A stretch of 36,193 bases of DNA, from contig DASYXW010000082.1 of NCBI GenBank assembly GCA_035934405.1, positions 1 through 36,193 of the forward strand. Reading direction: 5' to 3'. The notes beneath the pieces are model-generated. The model saw only the letters and a program-made list of their open reading frames with translations, was not told where the DNA came from and ran no database searches. This document shows positions 7,453-16,226 of this stretch, one piece after another. Numbering within the stretch: the first letter of the stretch is position 1; each line of letters opens with the position of its first letter. Position numbers and translations under genes: made by a program. The DNA is from DASYXW01 sp035934405 (GTDB lineage Bacteria > Acidobacteriota > Terriglobia > UBA7540).

Positions 7453-8688
7453 TTAGCGGCCCAACCCCGAGACCGTGCGGCTGGCCTCCGTCCCCTGCTT
7501 CTGCTTCTCGACGAGATCACGATAGAACGTTCCGGCGATTTCGGCGGCGTGCGGCCCGAACATCGGGCGGCCGCCGCGCAGCAGCACCACCACCACGTAT
7601 TGCGGCTTGCCCTCGGCGGAATAGGAATCGAACCAGCCCAGGCGCGCGCCGTCTTCGCTGCAGGTGCCGGTCTTGCCGAAGATCTGCTCGGCAGGGTCGT
7701 AGGCGCGCCGCGCGGTTCCATAGAGCACGGCGGCGGCGAGGCCATCCCTGAGCTGGGGAAGGTAGGGCGCGAGCTCGGTGAGGCGCCGCTTGACGCGCGG
7801 CTGGAACAGCGCCTGCTCTTCGGGCGACCGCGGGTACTGCAGGTAGTAGAGCGTTCCGCCGTTGGCGATGGCCGAGAGCACGGCGGCCATTTCGAGCGGC
7901 GTCACTTCGATATCCTGGCCGAAACTCGTCAGCAGGCCCACTCCGCCTACTTTCGGCGGCACCGCCGGATAGGCTCCCGCCGATTCTTCCGGAATATCCC
8001 ATCCGGCCTTTTCGCCCAATCCAAATTCGCGGGCGTAATGGGTGACGCGCCCAAACCCCAGCATCTCGCCGAGCTTGGCAAAGTAGGCGTTGTTGGAATG
8101 CGCCAGAGCCTCGGTGAGGTCCACGCGCGAGCGGCCATAAACGCGGAGCTTGGTGCGCTCGCTGACGATCCCCTCGCGCAAGGCGCCCAGGGCGACGATC
8201 GGCTTGATGGTGGAGCAGGGTATGAAGGCACCGGTGAGCGCCAGCTTCTGGTTGACAATGGAGAGGATGCGGCCGGTGTTGGGGTCGGCCACGACGACGC
8301 TGCCGTTGAGATTGCCGAGAGCGGCGATGGCGGCCTGGCGGATGGCGGGATCTTCACCGTACGAGCTGTCCCCGGCAGTAGAGTCTCCAAAGGAACTGAC
8401 GTTCCACGGGCTCCAGGCACGGGCCAACCGCCGCCGTCGGTAATGGCGAGTGTGGCGAGTGCGATGATACTTGGTGGTGCGCGCCAGGCGGCGGTGTGAG
8501 AGGGAATGAGCGGAGCGCCGTTTCGCGGATGTCGTAGAGGCAACGGCGCGGAAAAGAGCGCCGCCTACCAGGAGCCAGGAGACGGCCAAGGCCAGGATAG
8601 TGGCTTTCTTCAAGAACACGGTTAACCCCCGTCGGAGGATCGCTCCGAACACCCCGCCGACCCTGGCGCCGGCCTTCGGGGATTTCAT
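7453..8688 (-). CDS. Penicillin-binding transpeptidase-domain protein
   Basis: This is a serine DD-transpeptidase acting on peptidoglycan in the periplasm. All three active-site motifs are present: S159-TIK (SxxK), S198-NN (SxN) and KTGT at 339-342, and GQD takes the place of the usual Gln-loop. The 411 residues start with a cytoplasmic basic tail, one membrane anchor (about 27-48), and then an unusual His/Arg-rich linker (about 56-90) before the catalytic domain. There is no transglycosylase domain and no clear PBP dimerisation domain, so it is shorter than PBP2/PBP3 and resembles the minimal transpeptidases of YbbE/PbpX type. The ATG at 8688 is chosen; a TTG at 8718 is in frame. The gene stands alone. 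Confidence 0.85.
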   Translation of the reverse strand: MKSPKAGARVGGVFGAILRRGLTVFLKKATILALAVSWLLVGGALFRAVASTTSAKRRSAHSLSHRRLARTTKYHRTRHTRHYRRRRLARAWSPWNVSSFGDSTAGDSSYGEDPAIRQAAIAALGNLNGSVVVADPNTGRILSIVNQKLALTGAFIPCSTIKPIVALGALREGIVSERTKLRVYGRSRVDLTEALAHSNNAYFAKLGEMLGFGRVTHYAREFGLGEKAGWDIPEESAGAYPAVPPKVGGVGLLTSFGQDIEVTPLEMAAVLSAIANGGTLYYLQYPRSPEEQALFQPRVKRRLTELAPYLPQLRDGLAAAVLYGTARRAYDPAEQIFGKTGTCSEDGARLGWFDSYSAEGKPQYVVVVLLRGGRPMFGPHAAEIAGTFYRDLVEKQKQGTEASRTVSGLGR

Positions 8689-8846
8689 GCTTTCAACTCT
8701 CAGCGGGAACCCCTCCAAGCTCCCCCCACGTACTTTAACCCCAAGCGCAGATTAACTTGCCTCTGCCCTAATTACAAACAGTTTCTTTGACGGCCCTCAT
8801 CCCCAGTGACTGGATTCACGGGTATCGCTCCTCATATCTGCAAAGT

Positions 8847-9392
8847 TCATTCGCGAGAGCTGTGGCCGGCGCACTGCAGCACCCCGAGGTACCGGTTCCA
8901 CGGCCCCACGGCCTCCCGGTATTGGTGGGCCATAAGCCTTGAGACTTGGTGCAGATGACTTAAGTCATGAGCGGCCCAGGCCGCCAGCAACTCTGACAGA
9001 GTAACGACTCCGAGTGCAGGATGTCGTCCACGGCGCTCGAGATCCTCTTGCCGCAGATTCAATGCACGCAGTTGGCGCAGGTTTTCTGACCGCAAACCCG
9101 CAAATTCGTCCAATAACTCTCCGAGCGACTTACCTTGACTCTCTCGCACGTGTCCCCAACGATCAAAGGAATCAAACGTCTGCGCCTCGCCAAATTGCAG
9201 CACGATCCTCGTGCGCGACATCCAATCCGTGCGTTCTCCGTGAATCAGATGGCCGACCACATCGAACGCGTTCCAAGTGTTTTCACCTTCATTTCGCAAT
9301 GTCCACGTTTCCGGTAGATCGCGCAGCAGCGCATTGAGTGCAGCGGGCGTGCGAGTGAGAAGCGATATTGTGTGCTCCAAATTATGTTCCAT
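8847..9392 (-). CDS. DinB-like metal-binding four-helix protein
   Basis: The 181-residue protein belongs to the DinB/YfiT-like fold, in which three histidines on a four-helix bundle bind a divalent metal. Candidate ligands are His in DVVGHLIHGE (about residue 50) and the pair in AAHDLSHLHQ (about 140-150), which is the standard family signature. Biochemical roles in this superfamily range from thiol transfer to damage-inducible proteins, so none is assigned. The ATG at 9392 is used rather than the in-frame TTG at 9404, because MEHNLEHTI is a typical start. It lies directly downstream of recA on the same strand (38 bases), which could place it under the same control, but no LexA site was found. 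Confidence 0.8.
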   Translation of the reverse strand: MEHNLEHTISLLTRTPAALNALLRDLPETWTLRNEGENTWNAFDVVGHLIHGERTDWMSRTRIVLQFGEAQTFDSFDRWGHVRESQGKSLGELLDEFAGLRSENLRQLRALNLRQEDLERRGRHPALGVVTLSELLAAWAAHDLSHLHQVSRLMAHQYREAVGPWNRYLGVLQCAGHSSRE

Positions 9393-9430
9393 CACGCTCG
9401 TCAATCCGCAGACCGTGATTCTTCACCAGC

Positions 9431-10504
<1,074 letters not shown>

Positions 10505-10955
10505 CTTGTCCTCTTTCCAGCGAGAATCGGTGCGTAAATTGACGCCAGAATGCACCGGAAATTGCGGCCCCAACCCCATCCAGCGGTCCCCCAGGTTTGG
10601 CCGGTTTTCGGCGCGTTGTCCATTCTGCAATAGAGACATTGGCTTGGGAGATGCATTCCGCCATCCTACTGATTATGAACTACATTGCGGCTTAGATAGT
10701 CCACTCTTGCCTCTGTAGGGATGCATTTAGCTATCCAATTGATTACAAACGAGATTCTAGCTTCGTGCGTCAAATCTCCGCGCCTGGTTCGAACATCGGT
10801 GCCTAGCCGCTCGCGGTGGGTCGGTTTGCTACGCGATTTTGCGATTCGGGGCACTGGCAGTCCATGTCGCAAGAAACACCGAACCCCATCTTACTGTAAA
10901 GTTAAATATCTGTCAAGTTAAATCTTAGCCCTCCTGCCGGAGCCACAAGCGGGCC
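10505..10955. other. Long intergenic region upstream of recA
   Basis: These 451 bases, more AT-rich than the genes around them, hold no coding sequence I can support. They contain the recA leader and presumably its promoter, which I cannot place. An imperfect 31-bp direct repeat lies 70 bases apart, and a short GTTAAAT repeat lies near 10899-10922. The small open frames here lack Shine-Dalgarno sites and known motifs. A GTTCGAAC palindrome at 10787-10794 is not a recognisable SOS box. Confidence 0.6.
10650..10750 (+). repeat. Imperfect 31-bp direct repeat, copies 70 bp apart
   Basis: Copies at 10650-10680 and 10720-10750 share GATGCATT, ATCC, TGATTA and AAC blocks (about three quarters identical by eye). 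The spacing of exactly 70 bp is close to seven helical turns, which would put the two copies on the same face of the DNA. Confidence 0.45.
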
Positions 10956-11231
10956 CTACTTCTCCACCCGTCCGTTGGCATGAACCAGAAAGCTCGCGCT
11001 CAGCGGGTAGATCACGCTCCAGGGGGCTTTCTGGCTGCAGACCGCCACCGAAACGCGCACATAGCCGGTTCCACTTTCGGCGAGAGCGACCTCGGTGATG
11101 TACTTGATCGGCCCTGGCTCGGACGGATAGACGGCTCGCTTCCGTAGCTCTTTCTGCAGGGCGTCGTGAGACTTCACAGCCCAGCGGTCAACCTCGAACT
11201 TGAGATACGGAGCGAGCTCCCGGCGTTTCAC
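10956..11231 (-). CDS. Small hypothetical protein, 91 residues
   Basis: The gene starts at GTG 11231, eight bases after the stop of the 3-hydroxyacyl-CoA dehydrogenase gene on the same strand, with GGGAGG about a dozen bases upstream. The product begins with KRRELAPYLKFEV and ends in a beta-rich stretch (TGYVRVSVAVCSQ, then SASFLVHANGRVEK). No signal peptide or membrane segment is seen and no family is recognised. The frame stays open further upstream, but only as a shadow of the dehydrogenase. It is probably co-transcribed with that gene. Confidence 0.55.
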   Translation of the reverse strand: MKRRELAPYLKFEVDRWAVKSHDALQKELRKRAVYPSEPGPIKYITEVALAESGTGYVRVSVAVCSQKAPWSVIYPLSASFLVHANGRVEK

Positions 11232-11238
11232 TTGCCTG

Positions 11239-12129
11239 TTACCCTCCCGGGCCCTGCGTCTTGCCGTACTCGTAGAATCCGCGGCCGCTCTTGCGTCCCA
11301 GCCGTCCCGCGGCCACCATCTTTTCGAGCAACGGGCAGGGGCGGTACTTGGAATCGCGGAAGCCATCGTACAACACTTTCATGATGTCGAGACAAACGTC
11401 GAGGCCGATAAGGTCGGCGAGCTCCAGCGGGCCCATGGGGTGATTCATCCCGAGCTTCATCACGGTGTCCACGCCCGGAGCGTCCGCCACGCCTTCCATC
11501 AAGGCGAAAATCGCTTCATTGATCATCGGCATGAGGACGCGGTTGGAGATGAAGCCGGGGAAGTCGTTGGCGCGCACCGGGGTCTTGCCGAGCGACGTGG
11601 CCAGCGCTTCCGCCGTCGCCACGGTTTCGGGCGCGGTCTCGAGGCCGGGAACGATTTCGACCAGCTTCATGACCGGAACGGGGTTGAAAAAGTGGATCCC
11701 GACAAACTGCGCCTGCCGGGAGGTTACGGCGGCGAGCCGGGTGATGGAGATGGAAGAGGTGTTGCTGGCGAGAATCACGTCGGCGCGGCAATGGCGGTCA
11801 AGCTCGCGAAAGACTCCGGCCTTCACGTCGAAGTTCTCCGTCACCGCCTCGATGACGAAATCAGTCTGAGCAAAATCGGCCGCGCTGGCAGCAGCCTTGA
11901 ACCGTCCAAGCGCCGCTCGCTTCTCGTCAGCGGTGAGGCGTCCCTTTTCGACGTCGCGCGCCAGACCCTGTTCGATCTTCGCCGCGCCAGCCTCCAGAAA
12001 CTCAGAGGACGCGTCATAAAGCAGGACGCTATAGCCGTGACGCAGGAACACCTGGGTGATGCCGTGGCCCATGGCGCCAGCGCCGACGACGCCAATCGTT
12101 TTGATTGAGTGATTGAGTGATTGAGTCAT
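11239..12129 (-). CDS. 3-hydroxybutyryl/3-hydroxyacyl-CoA dehydrogenase
   Basis: The enzyme oxidises 3-hydroxyacyl-CoA to 3-ketoacyl-CoA with NAD(P), or runs in reverse, in short-chain fatty acid or butyrate metabolism. It has the Rossmann loop GAGAMG (16-21) and SNTSSISITRLA. GIHFFNPVPVMKLVEI carries the catalytic His, and the C-terminal 3HCDH domain ends in GRKSGRGFYEYGK. Length is 296 residues, as expected for single-function Hbd/PaaH types. The ATG at 12129 lies inside an octamer array, so residues 2-9 (TQSLNHSI) are encoded by the repeat. No clear Shine-Dalgarno is seen, and an upstream in-frame ATG at 12195 is possible. The thiolase that acts in the next or previous step is encoded upstream on the same strand. 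Confidence 0.9.
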   Translation of the reverse strand: MTQSLNHSIKTIGVVGAGAMGHGITQVFLRHGYSVLLYDASSEFLEAGAAKIEQGLARDVEKGRLTADEKRAALGRFKAAASAADFAQTDFVIEAVTENFDVKAGVFRELDRHCRADVILASNTSSISITRLAAVTSRQAQFVGIHFFNPVPVMKLVEIVPGLETAPETVATAEALATSLGKTPVRANDFPGFISNRVLMPMINEAIFALMEGVADAPGVDTVMKLGMNHPMGPLELADLIGLDVCLDIMKVLYDGFRDSKYRPCPLLEKMVAAGRLGRKSGRGFYEYGKTQGPGG

Positions 12130-12134
12130 TGAGT
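12103..12134. repeat. Octamer tandem repeat (GATTGAGT)n overlapping a gene start
   Basis: There are three perfect GATTGAGT units and one CATTGAGT, followed by CAGTCAG. In the minus direction the unit reads ACTCAATC, stop-free, and codes for the first residues of the dehydrogenase. The start codon ATG (12129-12127) is itself part of the last unit. Confidence 0.85.
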
Positions 12135-12151
12135 CAGTCAGAGGTCGTGCC

Positions 12152-12877
12152 CTAAGTAGGCTCTCCCGCCGCATGGCCGCTCGCGCGTTCAGCAAGCAGA
12201 GCCCGGTAAGCCTCCTTCATGCCCTTCGGCAGGTAAGTATACCTCAGGACCTCGTCAACGATTTCCGGGTGCAGCGACAAAGGCGAGTTGGTAGCATGGA
12301 AGCTGCCCCCGGCCGCAACCTTTTTTCTTGCCCTCTTTCCGAAGAAGGCGTTTTGCCAGAGCAGGGGCCCTCGCGCGGGACTCTTTGCGTCATCGATGAT
12401 CTTCTCAAGATACCCGCAAGGGAGGCGGACTTTGTTGGGCGAAAGACCCCCCTGCAGCTTAACGTTTCGGGGACCATCGGACAGCGTGCAGTAACGTCGA
12501 ACCTCCCACACAGCCCTGTCGAGCGCGGGGAGGTGCCAGGCCCACAAGTAATATGAGGTTTCAAGGTACCGAAACCGGCCATACGTATCGAGGTGGCGGA
12601 TGAAGTCCTGCGTTAGCTTCGTAAGATCGGGCCCGACCTTCCCAGAGTTTTCGATTCTCGACATCGCAGCACCAAGGTCATGCTTCACTTCTCGGGCTGG
12701 AATGCGGTTGAGGAACAGTATACATTTCAGGTATTTCTCGATGGCCTGCTGGCTTGCCCAAAGACACTGGGCGGCCAGACCCGACCGGTACGCCATACGC
12801 GCAACGATGTAGTCCCCATCGGCGACATCTCGGAAGGAGCGGATCGCGAAATCGTTTAGCAACCCGTCAGCGGTCAT
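12152..12877 (-). CDS. HEPN-domain-like protein
   Basis: The 241-residue product has an N-terminal helical region with the HEPN-type signature ASQQAIEKYLKCILF (42-55), followed by REVKHDLGAAM. This arrangement is seen in many HEPN proteins that accompany nucleotidyltransferases. The ribonuclease motif R-x4-6-H is not evident, and no MNT nucleotidyltransferase gene is adjacent, so a toxin role is doubtful. The C-terminal third (ARKKVAAGGSFHATNSP and on) matches nothing I know. The ATG at 12877 overlaps the stop of a 26-codon leader ORF. The gene lies between thiolase and hydroxyacyl-CoA dehydrogenase, an unexpected place, and looks inserted there. Confidence 0.6.
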   Translation of the reverse strand: MTADGLLNDFAIRSFRDVADGDYIVARMAYRSGLAAQCLWASQQAIEKYLKCILFLNRIPAREVKHDLGAAMSRIENSGKVGPDLTKLTQDFIRHLDTYGRFRYLETSYYLWAWHLPALDRAVWEVRRYCTLSDGPRNVKLQGGLSPNKVRLPCGYLEKIIDDAKSPARGPLLWQNAFFGKRARKKVAAGGSFHATNSPLSLHPEIVDEVLRYTYLPKGMKEAYRALLAERASGHAAGEPT

Positions 12878-12954
12878 TGCCGTGAGCCGACAACAAACTT
12901 CGCCTGCTGATCGACAATGAATTCCATGCGGTTTTGGAACTGTTCGCCGGTCAC
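12874..12954 (-). CDS. 26-residue leader ORF coupled to the HEPN-like gene
   Basis: GTG at 12954 is preceded by GAGGAAATAAC, a plausible Shine-Dalgarno. The peptide begins TGEQFQNRMEFIVDQQAKF and stops at TGA, overlapping the HEPN ATG (ATGA). The start of the peptide resembles the N-terminus of small coiled-coil proteins I recall from Acidobacteriota and Cyanobacteria, but here it is cut short. It may be a remnant, or a leader for translational coupling. Confidence 0.4.
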   Translation of the reverse strand: MTGEQFQNRMEFIVDQQAKFVVGSRQ

Positions 12955-13005
12955 GTTATTTCCTCGTACCCGCCGCCGTACCAGCGGTCCTGGTGCCAGC
13001 CGAGC

Positions 13006-14187
13006 TCAATCACGTTCCACGGCCAACGCCACCGCATTGCCGCCGCCCAGGCACAGCGCCGCGACGCCGCGATGGACGTTGCGCCGCGCCATCTCGTAAA
13101 GCAGCGTGACCAGGATGCGCGCGCCCGAAGCCCCGATGGGATGGCCGAGCGCCACGGCGCCGCCGTTGACGTTGGTCTTGGCGGGGTCAAGCCCCAGCTC
13201 CTGCATCACGGCCAGCGCCTGCACGGCGAAAGCCTCGTTCAGCTCAATGAGGTCCACATCCTCAAGCTTCCAGCCGGTTTTCTTGAGGAGCGATCGGACG
13301 GCTTCGACCGGCGCCATCATCACCCACTTGGGTTCGACGCCGCTTACCGCCTGGGCGACAATCCGAGCGAGCGGATTCTTGCCCAGTCGTTTGGCATTTT
13401 CGGCGGAAGTCACCACCAGCGCCGCCGCGCCGTCGTTGGTGCCGGGGGCGTTGCCGGCGGTGACGGTGCCGTCCGGCTTGAACACGGGCTTGAGTTTCGC
13501 GAGGGCTTCGAGGGAGCTGTCAGCCCGCGGCGACTCGTCCTTCGAGAACATCACCGGGTCACCCTTGCGCTGCGGAATCGCGACCGGCACAATCTCCTCG
13601 CTGAACCGGCAACTCTTGATCGCGTCCACGGCCCGCCGTTGACTTTCGAGCGCGTAGGCGTCCTGGCGCTCGCGGGAAATCTTGTATTTGTCGGCGACCA
13701 GCTCCGCCGTCATGCCCATGTGAAAGTCGTTGAAGGCGTCCCAGAGGCCATCCTGAATCATCGAGTCGAGCACTTTGGCGTGGCCAAGACGATAGCCCTG
13801 GCGCATCTGGGGCAGGAGGTAAGGAGCATTGGTCATGGACTCCATCCCGCCCGCGACGACGATTTCTGAGTTGCCGGTCTGGATTGCCTGCGCGGCGAGG
13901 CCGACCGCCTTCAGGCCCGAGCCGCACACTTTGTTGATGGTCATGGCGGCGACGCGCGAATCGAGTCCGCCTTTCAATCCCGCCTGCCGGGCCGGGTTCT
14001 GACCGAGGCCGGCCGAGATGACGTTGCCCATGATGATCTCGTCCACCTGACCTGGCTCGAGCCCGGCGCGCTGCACAACCTCGCGGACCACCACGGCCCC
14101 GAGGTCGGTGGCCGAAAACGGGGCGAGACTGCCCTGGAACTTTCCAATGGCCGTGCGCACCGCGCCCACAATCACCGCTTCTCTCAT
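13006..14187 (-). CDS. Acetyl-CoA C-acetyltransferase (thiolase)
   Basis: Thiolase condenses two acetyl-CoA to acetoacetyl-CoA or cleaves 3-ketoacyl-CoA. The catalytic residues are Cys88 in NKVCGSGLK, His349 in GHPIGASGAR, and Cys379 in CLGGGNAVALA. The 393 residues match the AtoB/PhaA group. The ATG at 14187 has AGGAG upstream and a good promoter. With the hydroxyacyl-CoA dehydrogenase downstream on the same strand it forms a two-step module of short-chain acyl-CoA metabolism, now separated by the HEPN-like gene. No crotonase or PHA synthase is in the window, so the direction of flux is not settled. Confidence 0.95.
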   Translation of the reverse strand: MREAVIVGAVRTAIGKFQGSLAPFSATDLGAVVVREVVQRAGLEPGQVDEIIMGNVISAGLGQNPARQAGLKGGLDSRVAAMTINKVCGSGLKAVGLAAQAIQTGNSEIVVAGGMESMTNAPYLLPQMRQGYRLGHAKVLDSMIQDGLWDAFNDFHMGMTAELVADKYKISRERQDAYALESQRRAVDAIKSCRFSEEIVPVAIPQRKGDPVMFSKDESPRADSSLEALAKLKPVFKPDGTVTAGNAPGTNDGAAALVVTSAENAKRLGKNPLARIVAQAVSGVEPKWVMMAPVEAVRSLLKKTGWKLEDVDLIELNEAFAVQALAVMQELGLDPAKTNVNGGAVALGHPIGASGARILVTLLYEMARRNVHRGVAALCLGGGNAVALAVERD

Positions 14188-14209
14188 AGGTTCTTATTCT
14201 CCTGTGGGG

Positions 14210-14239
14210 ATTATAGTCCGGCGGCGCTGGGGAGTACAA
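14210..14239 (-). promoter_or_regulatory. Sigma-70-like promoter of the thiolase gene
   Basis: On the minus strand TTGTAC (14239-14234) and TATAAT (14215-14210) are separated by 18 bp. The predicted start of transcription is near 14203, giving a leader of about 15 bases that contains the AGGAG ribosome site. Confidence 0.55.
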
Positions 14240-14240
14240 C

Positions 14241-14266
14241 AAAAGCGCCGAATCCTGCTAGGGCGC
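14241..14266 (-). terminator. Candidate intrinsic terminator after the anti-sigma gene
   Basis: On the minus strand GGCGC pairs with GCGCC across a 12-base loop, directly followed by TTTTGTTGT. It starts 2 bases after the anti-sigma stop and ends just before the thiolase -35 element. The stem is short, which limits confidence. Confidence 0.4.
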
Positions 14267-14268
14267 CG

Positions 14269-14505
14269 TTAAGAATTGGTCCCACACTTGCGGCGGAGCG
14301 CCGCGTGCAGGCGGGCGCGCACCGGAGAGGGCAGCTCGAAGATTTCGCCTTCGCAGTAGAACTCAATCGTGCGGCGCGTAGTGTCGAACACGATCTCGCA
14401 GTGGTGGCACTTTTCGAGGTGCGCTTCGATCTCATGGCGCAAGCCTTCATCGAGGTTGCGGTCCAGGTATTCGGAGAGTTCCTGCAAACATCGTTGGCAC
14501 TTCAC
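14269..14505 (-). CDS. Zinc-finger anti-sigma factor
   Basis: The 78-residue protein carries the ZAS/zf-HC2 signature His-x3-Cys-x2-Cys in HLEKCHHC (about residues 30-37), together with an upstream CQRCLQEL. Such proteins bind the partner ECF sigma factor and release it on a signal. It lacks a membrane segment, so it is a soluble type, possibly redox-sensing through its cysteines. The GTG start at 14505 overlaps the sigma factor stop (GTGA), with GGGAG eight bases upstream, so translation is coupled. A longer open frame upstream is only a shadow of the sigma gene. Confidence 0.82.
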   Translation of the reverse strand: MKCQRCLQELSEYLDRNLDEGLRHEIEAHLEKCHHCEIVFDTTRRTIEFYCEGEIFELPSPVRARLHAALRRKCGTNS

Positions 14506-15113
14506 GACATCGTCTCCCTTTTGAATGTCTTGCTCAACTCCTCGCGGAGCCGCAGCCGGGCGCGGAAGAGGCGCGCCTTCACCGCCGGCACGGTGAGATC
14601 GAGCGTGGCCGCGGTTTCTTCGGTCGAGAGACCTTCGACGTCGCGCAGCGAGAAAACCACTCGCAAGATCGGCGGCAGCGACGCGATGGCCTGCTGGAGA
14701 ATCGCGCGGAGTTCGGTCTGGCCGAGCTGCTGCTCCGGATTCGGCTTCCAGTCCGCGAACTCGCGCGGCGTCACCTCGCCCTCGTCGTTCACCGCGTCGT
14801 CCATGGGCACGGACTTGTCGGAACGCCGCTTGCGCAGCTTCATCAGGCCTTCGTTGACGGCGATGCGCACCAGCCACGTGTAAAAGCGCGAGTCCTCGCG
14901 GAAGTCCGGCAGTTTCTTGAAGGCTTTGAGAAACGCCTCCTGCAGCACATCCTCGGCGTCTTCGGCGTTGCCCGTGATGTTCAGGCCGAGCCGGTAAATC
15001 TTCTGCTCGTAGCGATTCACCAGCGCCTCGAAGGCCTCGTAACTGCCTGCCTTGGCTTCGGCTACCAGAGCCGATTCGTCCCGCTCGGCCACTTTCGGTG
15101 AAGTCTCGGTCAT
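14502..15113 (-). CDS. ECF-type RNA polymerase sigma factor (RpoE-like)
   Basis: This is a sigma-70 family group IV factor. Region 2 is seen in FEALVNRYEQKIYRL, GNAEDAEDVLQEAFLKAF and FYTWLVRIAVNEGL. Region 4 is seen in LPPILRVVFSLRDVEG and STEETAATLDLTVPAVKARL. Regions 1.1 and 3 are absent. Length is 203 residues from the ATG at 15113; an ATG at 15146 is also in frame. The downstream overlapping zinc-finger anti-sigma gene shows the control mode. The regulon cannot be told; no duplicate ECF promoter was identified upstream. Confidence 0.92.
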   Translation of the reverse strand: MTETSPKVAERDESALVAEAKAGSYEAFEALVNRYEQKIYRLGLNITGNAEDAEDVLQEAFLKAFKKLPDFREDSRFYTWLVRIAVNEGLMKLRKRRSDKSVPMDDAVNDEGEVTPREFADWKPNPEQQLGQTELRAILQQAIASLPPILRVVFSLRDVEGLSTEETAATLDLTVPAVKARLFRARLRLREELSKTFKRETMS

Positions 15114-15233
15114 AAGTTTCAGAATAATCTCTCGCGGCCTGCCCATTATGACTCATAGTCGGATGTCCTGCGCGGGCGAATTGGCGCCCAGTCGGGGCGC
15201 GCGGTCAACCTGCGGAAGCGCCCGAAACTGCCC

Positions 15234-15239
15234 TATACT
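15234..15239 (+). promoter_or_regulatory. -10 element giving a near-leaderless AlkA transcript
   Basis: TATACT lies 9 bases before the ATG at 15249. If used, transcription would begin within about 3 bases of the start codon, so the mRNA would be almost leaderless. In agreement, no Shine-Dalgarno is seen. The -35 region is weak. Confidence 0.4.
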
Positions 15240-15248
15240 GGCTATCCT

Positions 15249-16226
15249 ATGCTGATCGAACCACGACAGCCCTTCGATCTCGCGCGCACCCTGCGGTTCA
15301 TCCTGAGTCCGCCGGCGCTCGCGAACGGACGCGAATTTGGCCCGCTACTCGATTACTTTGTGGACGGCGAATACCGCCGCGTGGCGGAGGTCGACGGGCA
15401 GCCGGTGCTGTATGGGGTATCGCCATCCCGCCGTGGCCGGGCACCCGCGCTCCGGGCGAGGATTCTGGCCGGGCCAATGGACGCCGCCGCGGAGCGCGCC
15501 ATCGCGGCACTGGTGGAGCGGCAGTTTTCGACGCGCCTCGACCTCGCGCCGTTTTATCGTCTGGCCGGACGCGACCGGGTGCTTGCCAGCCTGGTCCGGC
15601 ACTTCGACGGCATGCGCATCCCGCAAGCCCCGAAGGTGTTCGAGACGCTCATCTCCGCTATCATCGAGCAACAGGTGAACCTTAGCTTCGCGCATCAGGT
15701 GAAGAAGGCGCTGATTGAAGCGTACGGGCCGAGCCTGGAGTTCGAGGGCCGGCGCTACAACGCCTTTCCCTCGCCTGCGACGCTCGCCACCACCACGCCG
15801 CGCGAGCTGCGGCGGCTTCAGGTCTCCGGTCCCAAGGCGCGCTACATCATCGAGATTTCGCGCCAGGCGCTCGACGGCACGGTGGACCTGGAAGGATTGC
15901 GCCAGATCGAGCCCGCGCGGGCGCACGAACAACTGTTGCGGCACAAGGGAGTGGGCCCCTGGACGGCGCAGTACGTCGGGCTCCGCGCGCTAGGCCATAG
16001 GGATTGCCTGCCCGCTGCTGACGTGGGCCTGCAGAAGGTGGTGAAGCGGCTCTATGGCCTGCGACGCGATCCCACCGAGGCTCGGGTGGCTCAGCTCGCC
16101 AAGGCCTGGGCGGGCTGGCGGAGTTACGCCACGTTTTATCTTTGGCTGACCTATTGGGAGGACGAAGCGTGGAAGGGCAGACTGCAGACCGAGATTCGCG
16201 AGCGGCAAGCCGGGGAGGCAAAGTGA
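15249..16226 (+). CDS. DNA-3-methyladenine glycosylase II (AlkA family)
   Basis: The enzyme removes alkylated purines in base-excision repair. The 325-residue protein has an N-terminal AlkA-like domain and then the HhH-GPD core. The helix-hairpin-helix is HKGVGPWTAQYV (about 232-243), and the catalytic aspartate is Asp258 in LPAADVGLQ. LISAIIEQQVNLSFA (about 134-148) matches the entry helix of the fold. No iron-sulfur cysteines are present at the C-terminus, as expected for AlkA. The next gene overlaps its stop by 4 bases (GTGA). AlkA is commonly induced by alkylation through Ada, but no Ada gene is in the window. Confidence 0.9.
   Translation: MLIEPRQPFDLARTLRFILSPPALANGREFGPLLDYFVDGEYRRVAEVDGQPVLYGVSPSRRGRAPALRARILAGPMDAAAERAIAALVERQFSTRLDLAPFYRLAGRDRVLASLVRHFDGMRIPQAPKVFETLISAIIEQQVNLSFAHQVKKALIEAYGPSLEFEGRRYNAFPSPATLATTTPRELRRLQVSGPKARYIIEISRQALDGTVDLEGLRQIEPARAHEQLLRHKGVGPWTAQYVGLRALGHRDCLPAADVGLQKVVKRLYGLRRDPTEARVAQLAKAWAGWRSYATFYLWLTYWEDEAWKGRLQTEIRERQAGEAK

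Noticed and set aside
10787..10794. GTTCGAAC as an SOS (LexA) box for recA
   Set aside because: It is about 280 bases upstream, a single short palindrome, and does not match a known LexA operator layout.
12152..12877. HEPN-MNT toxin-antitoxin pair
   Set aside because: No nucleotidyltransferase gene is adjacent and the R-x4-6-H ribonuclease motif is not visible.
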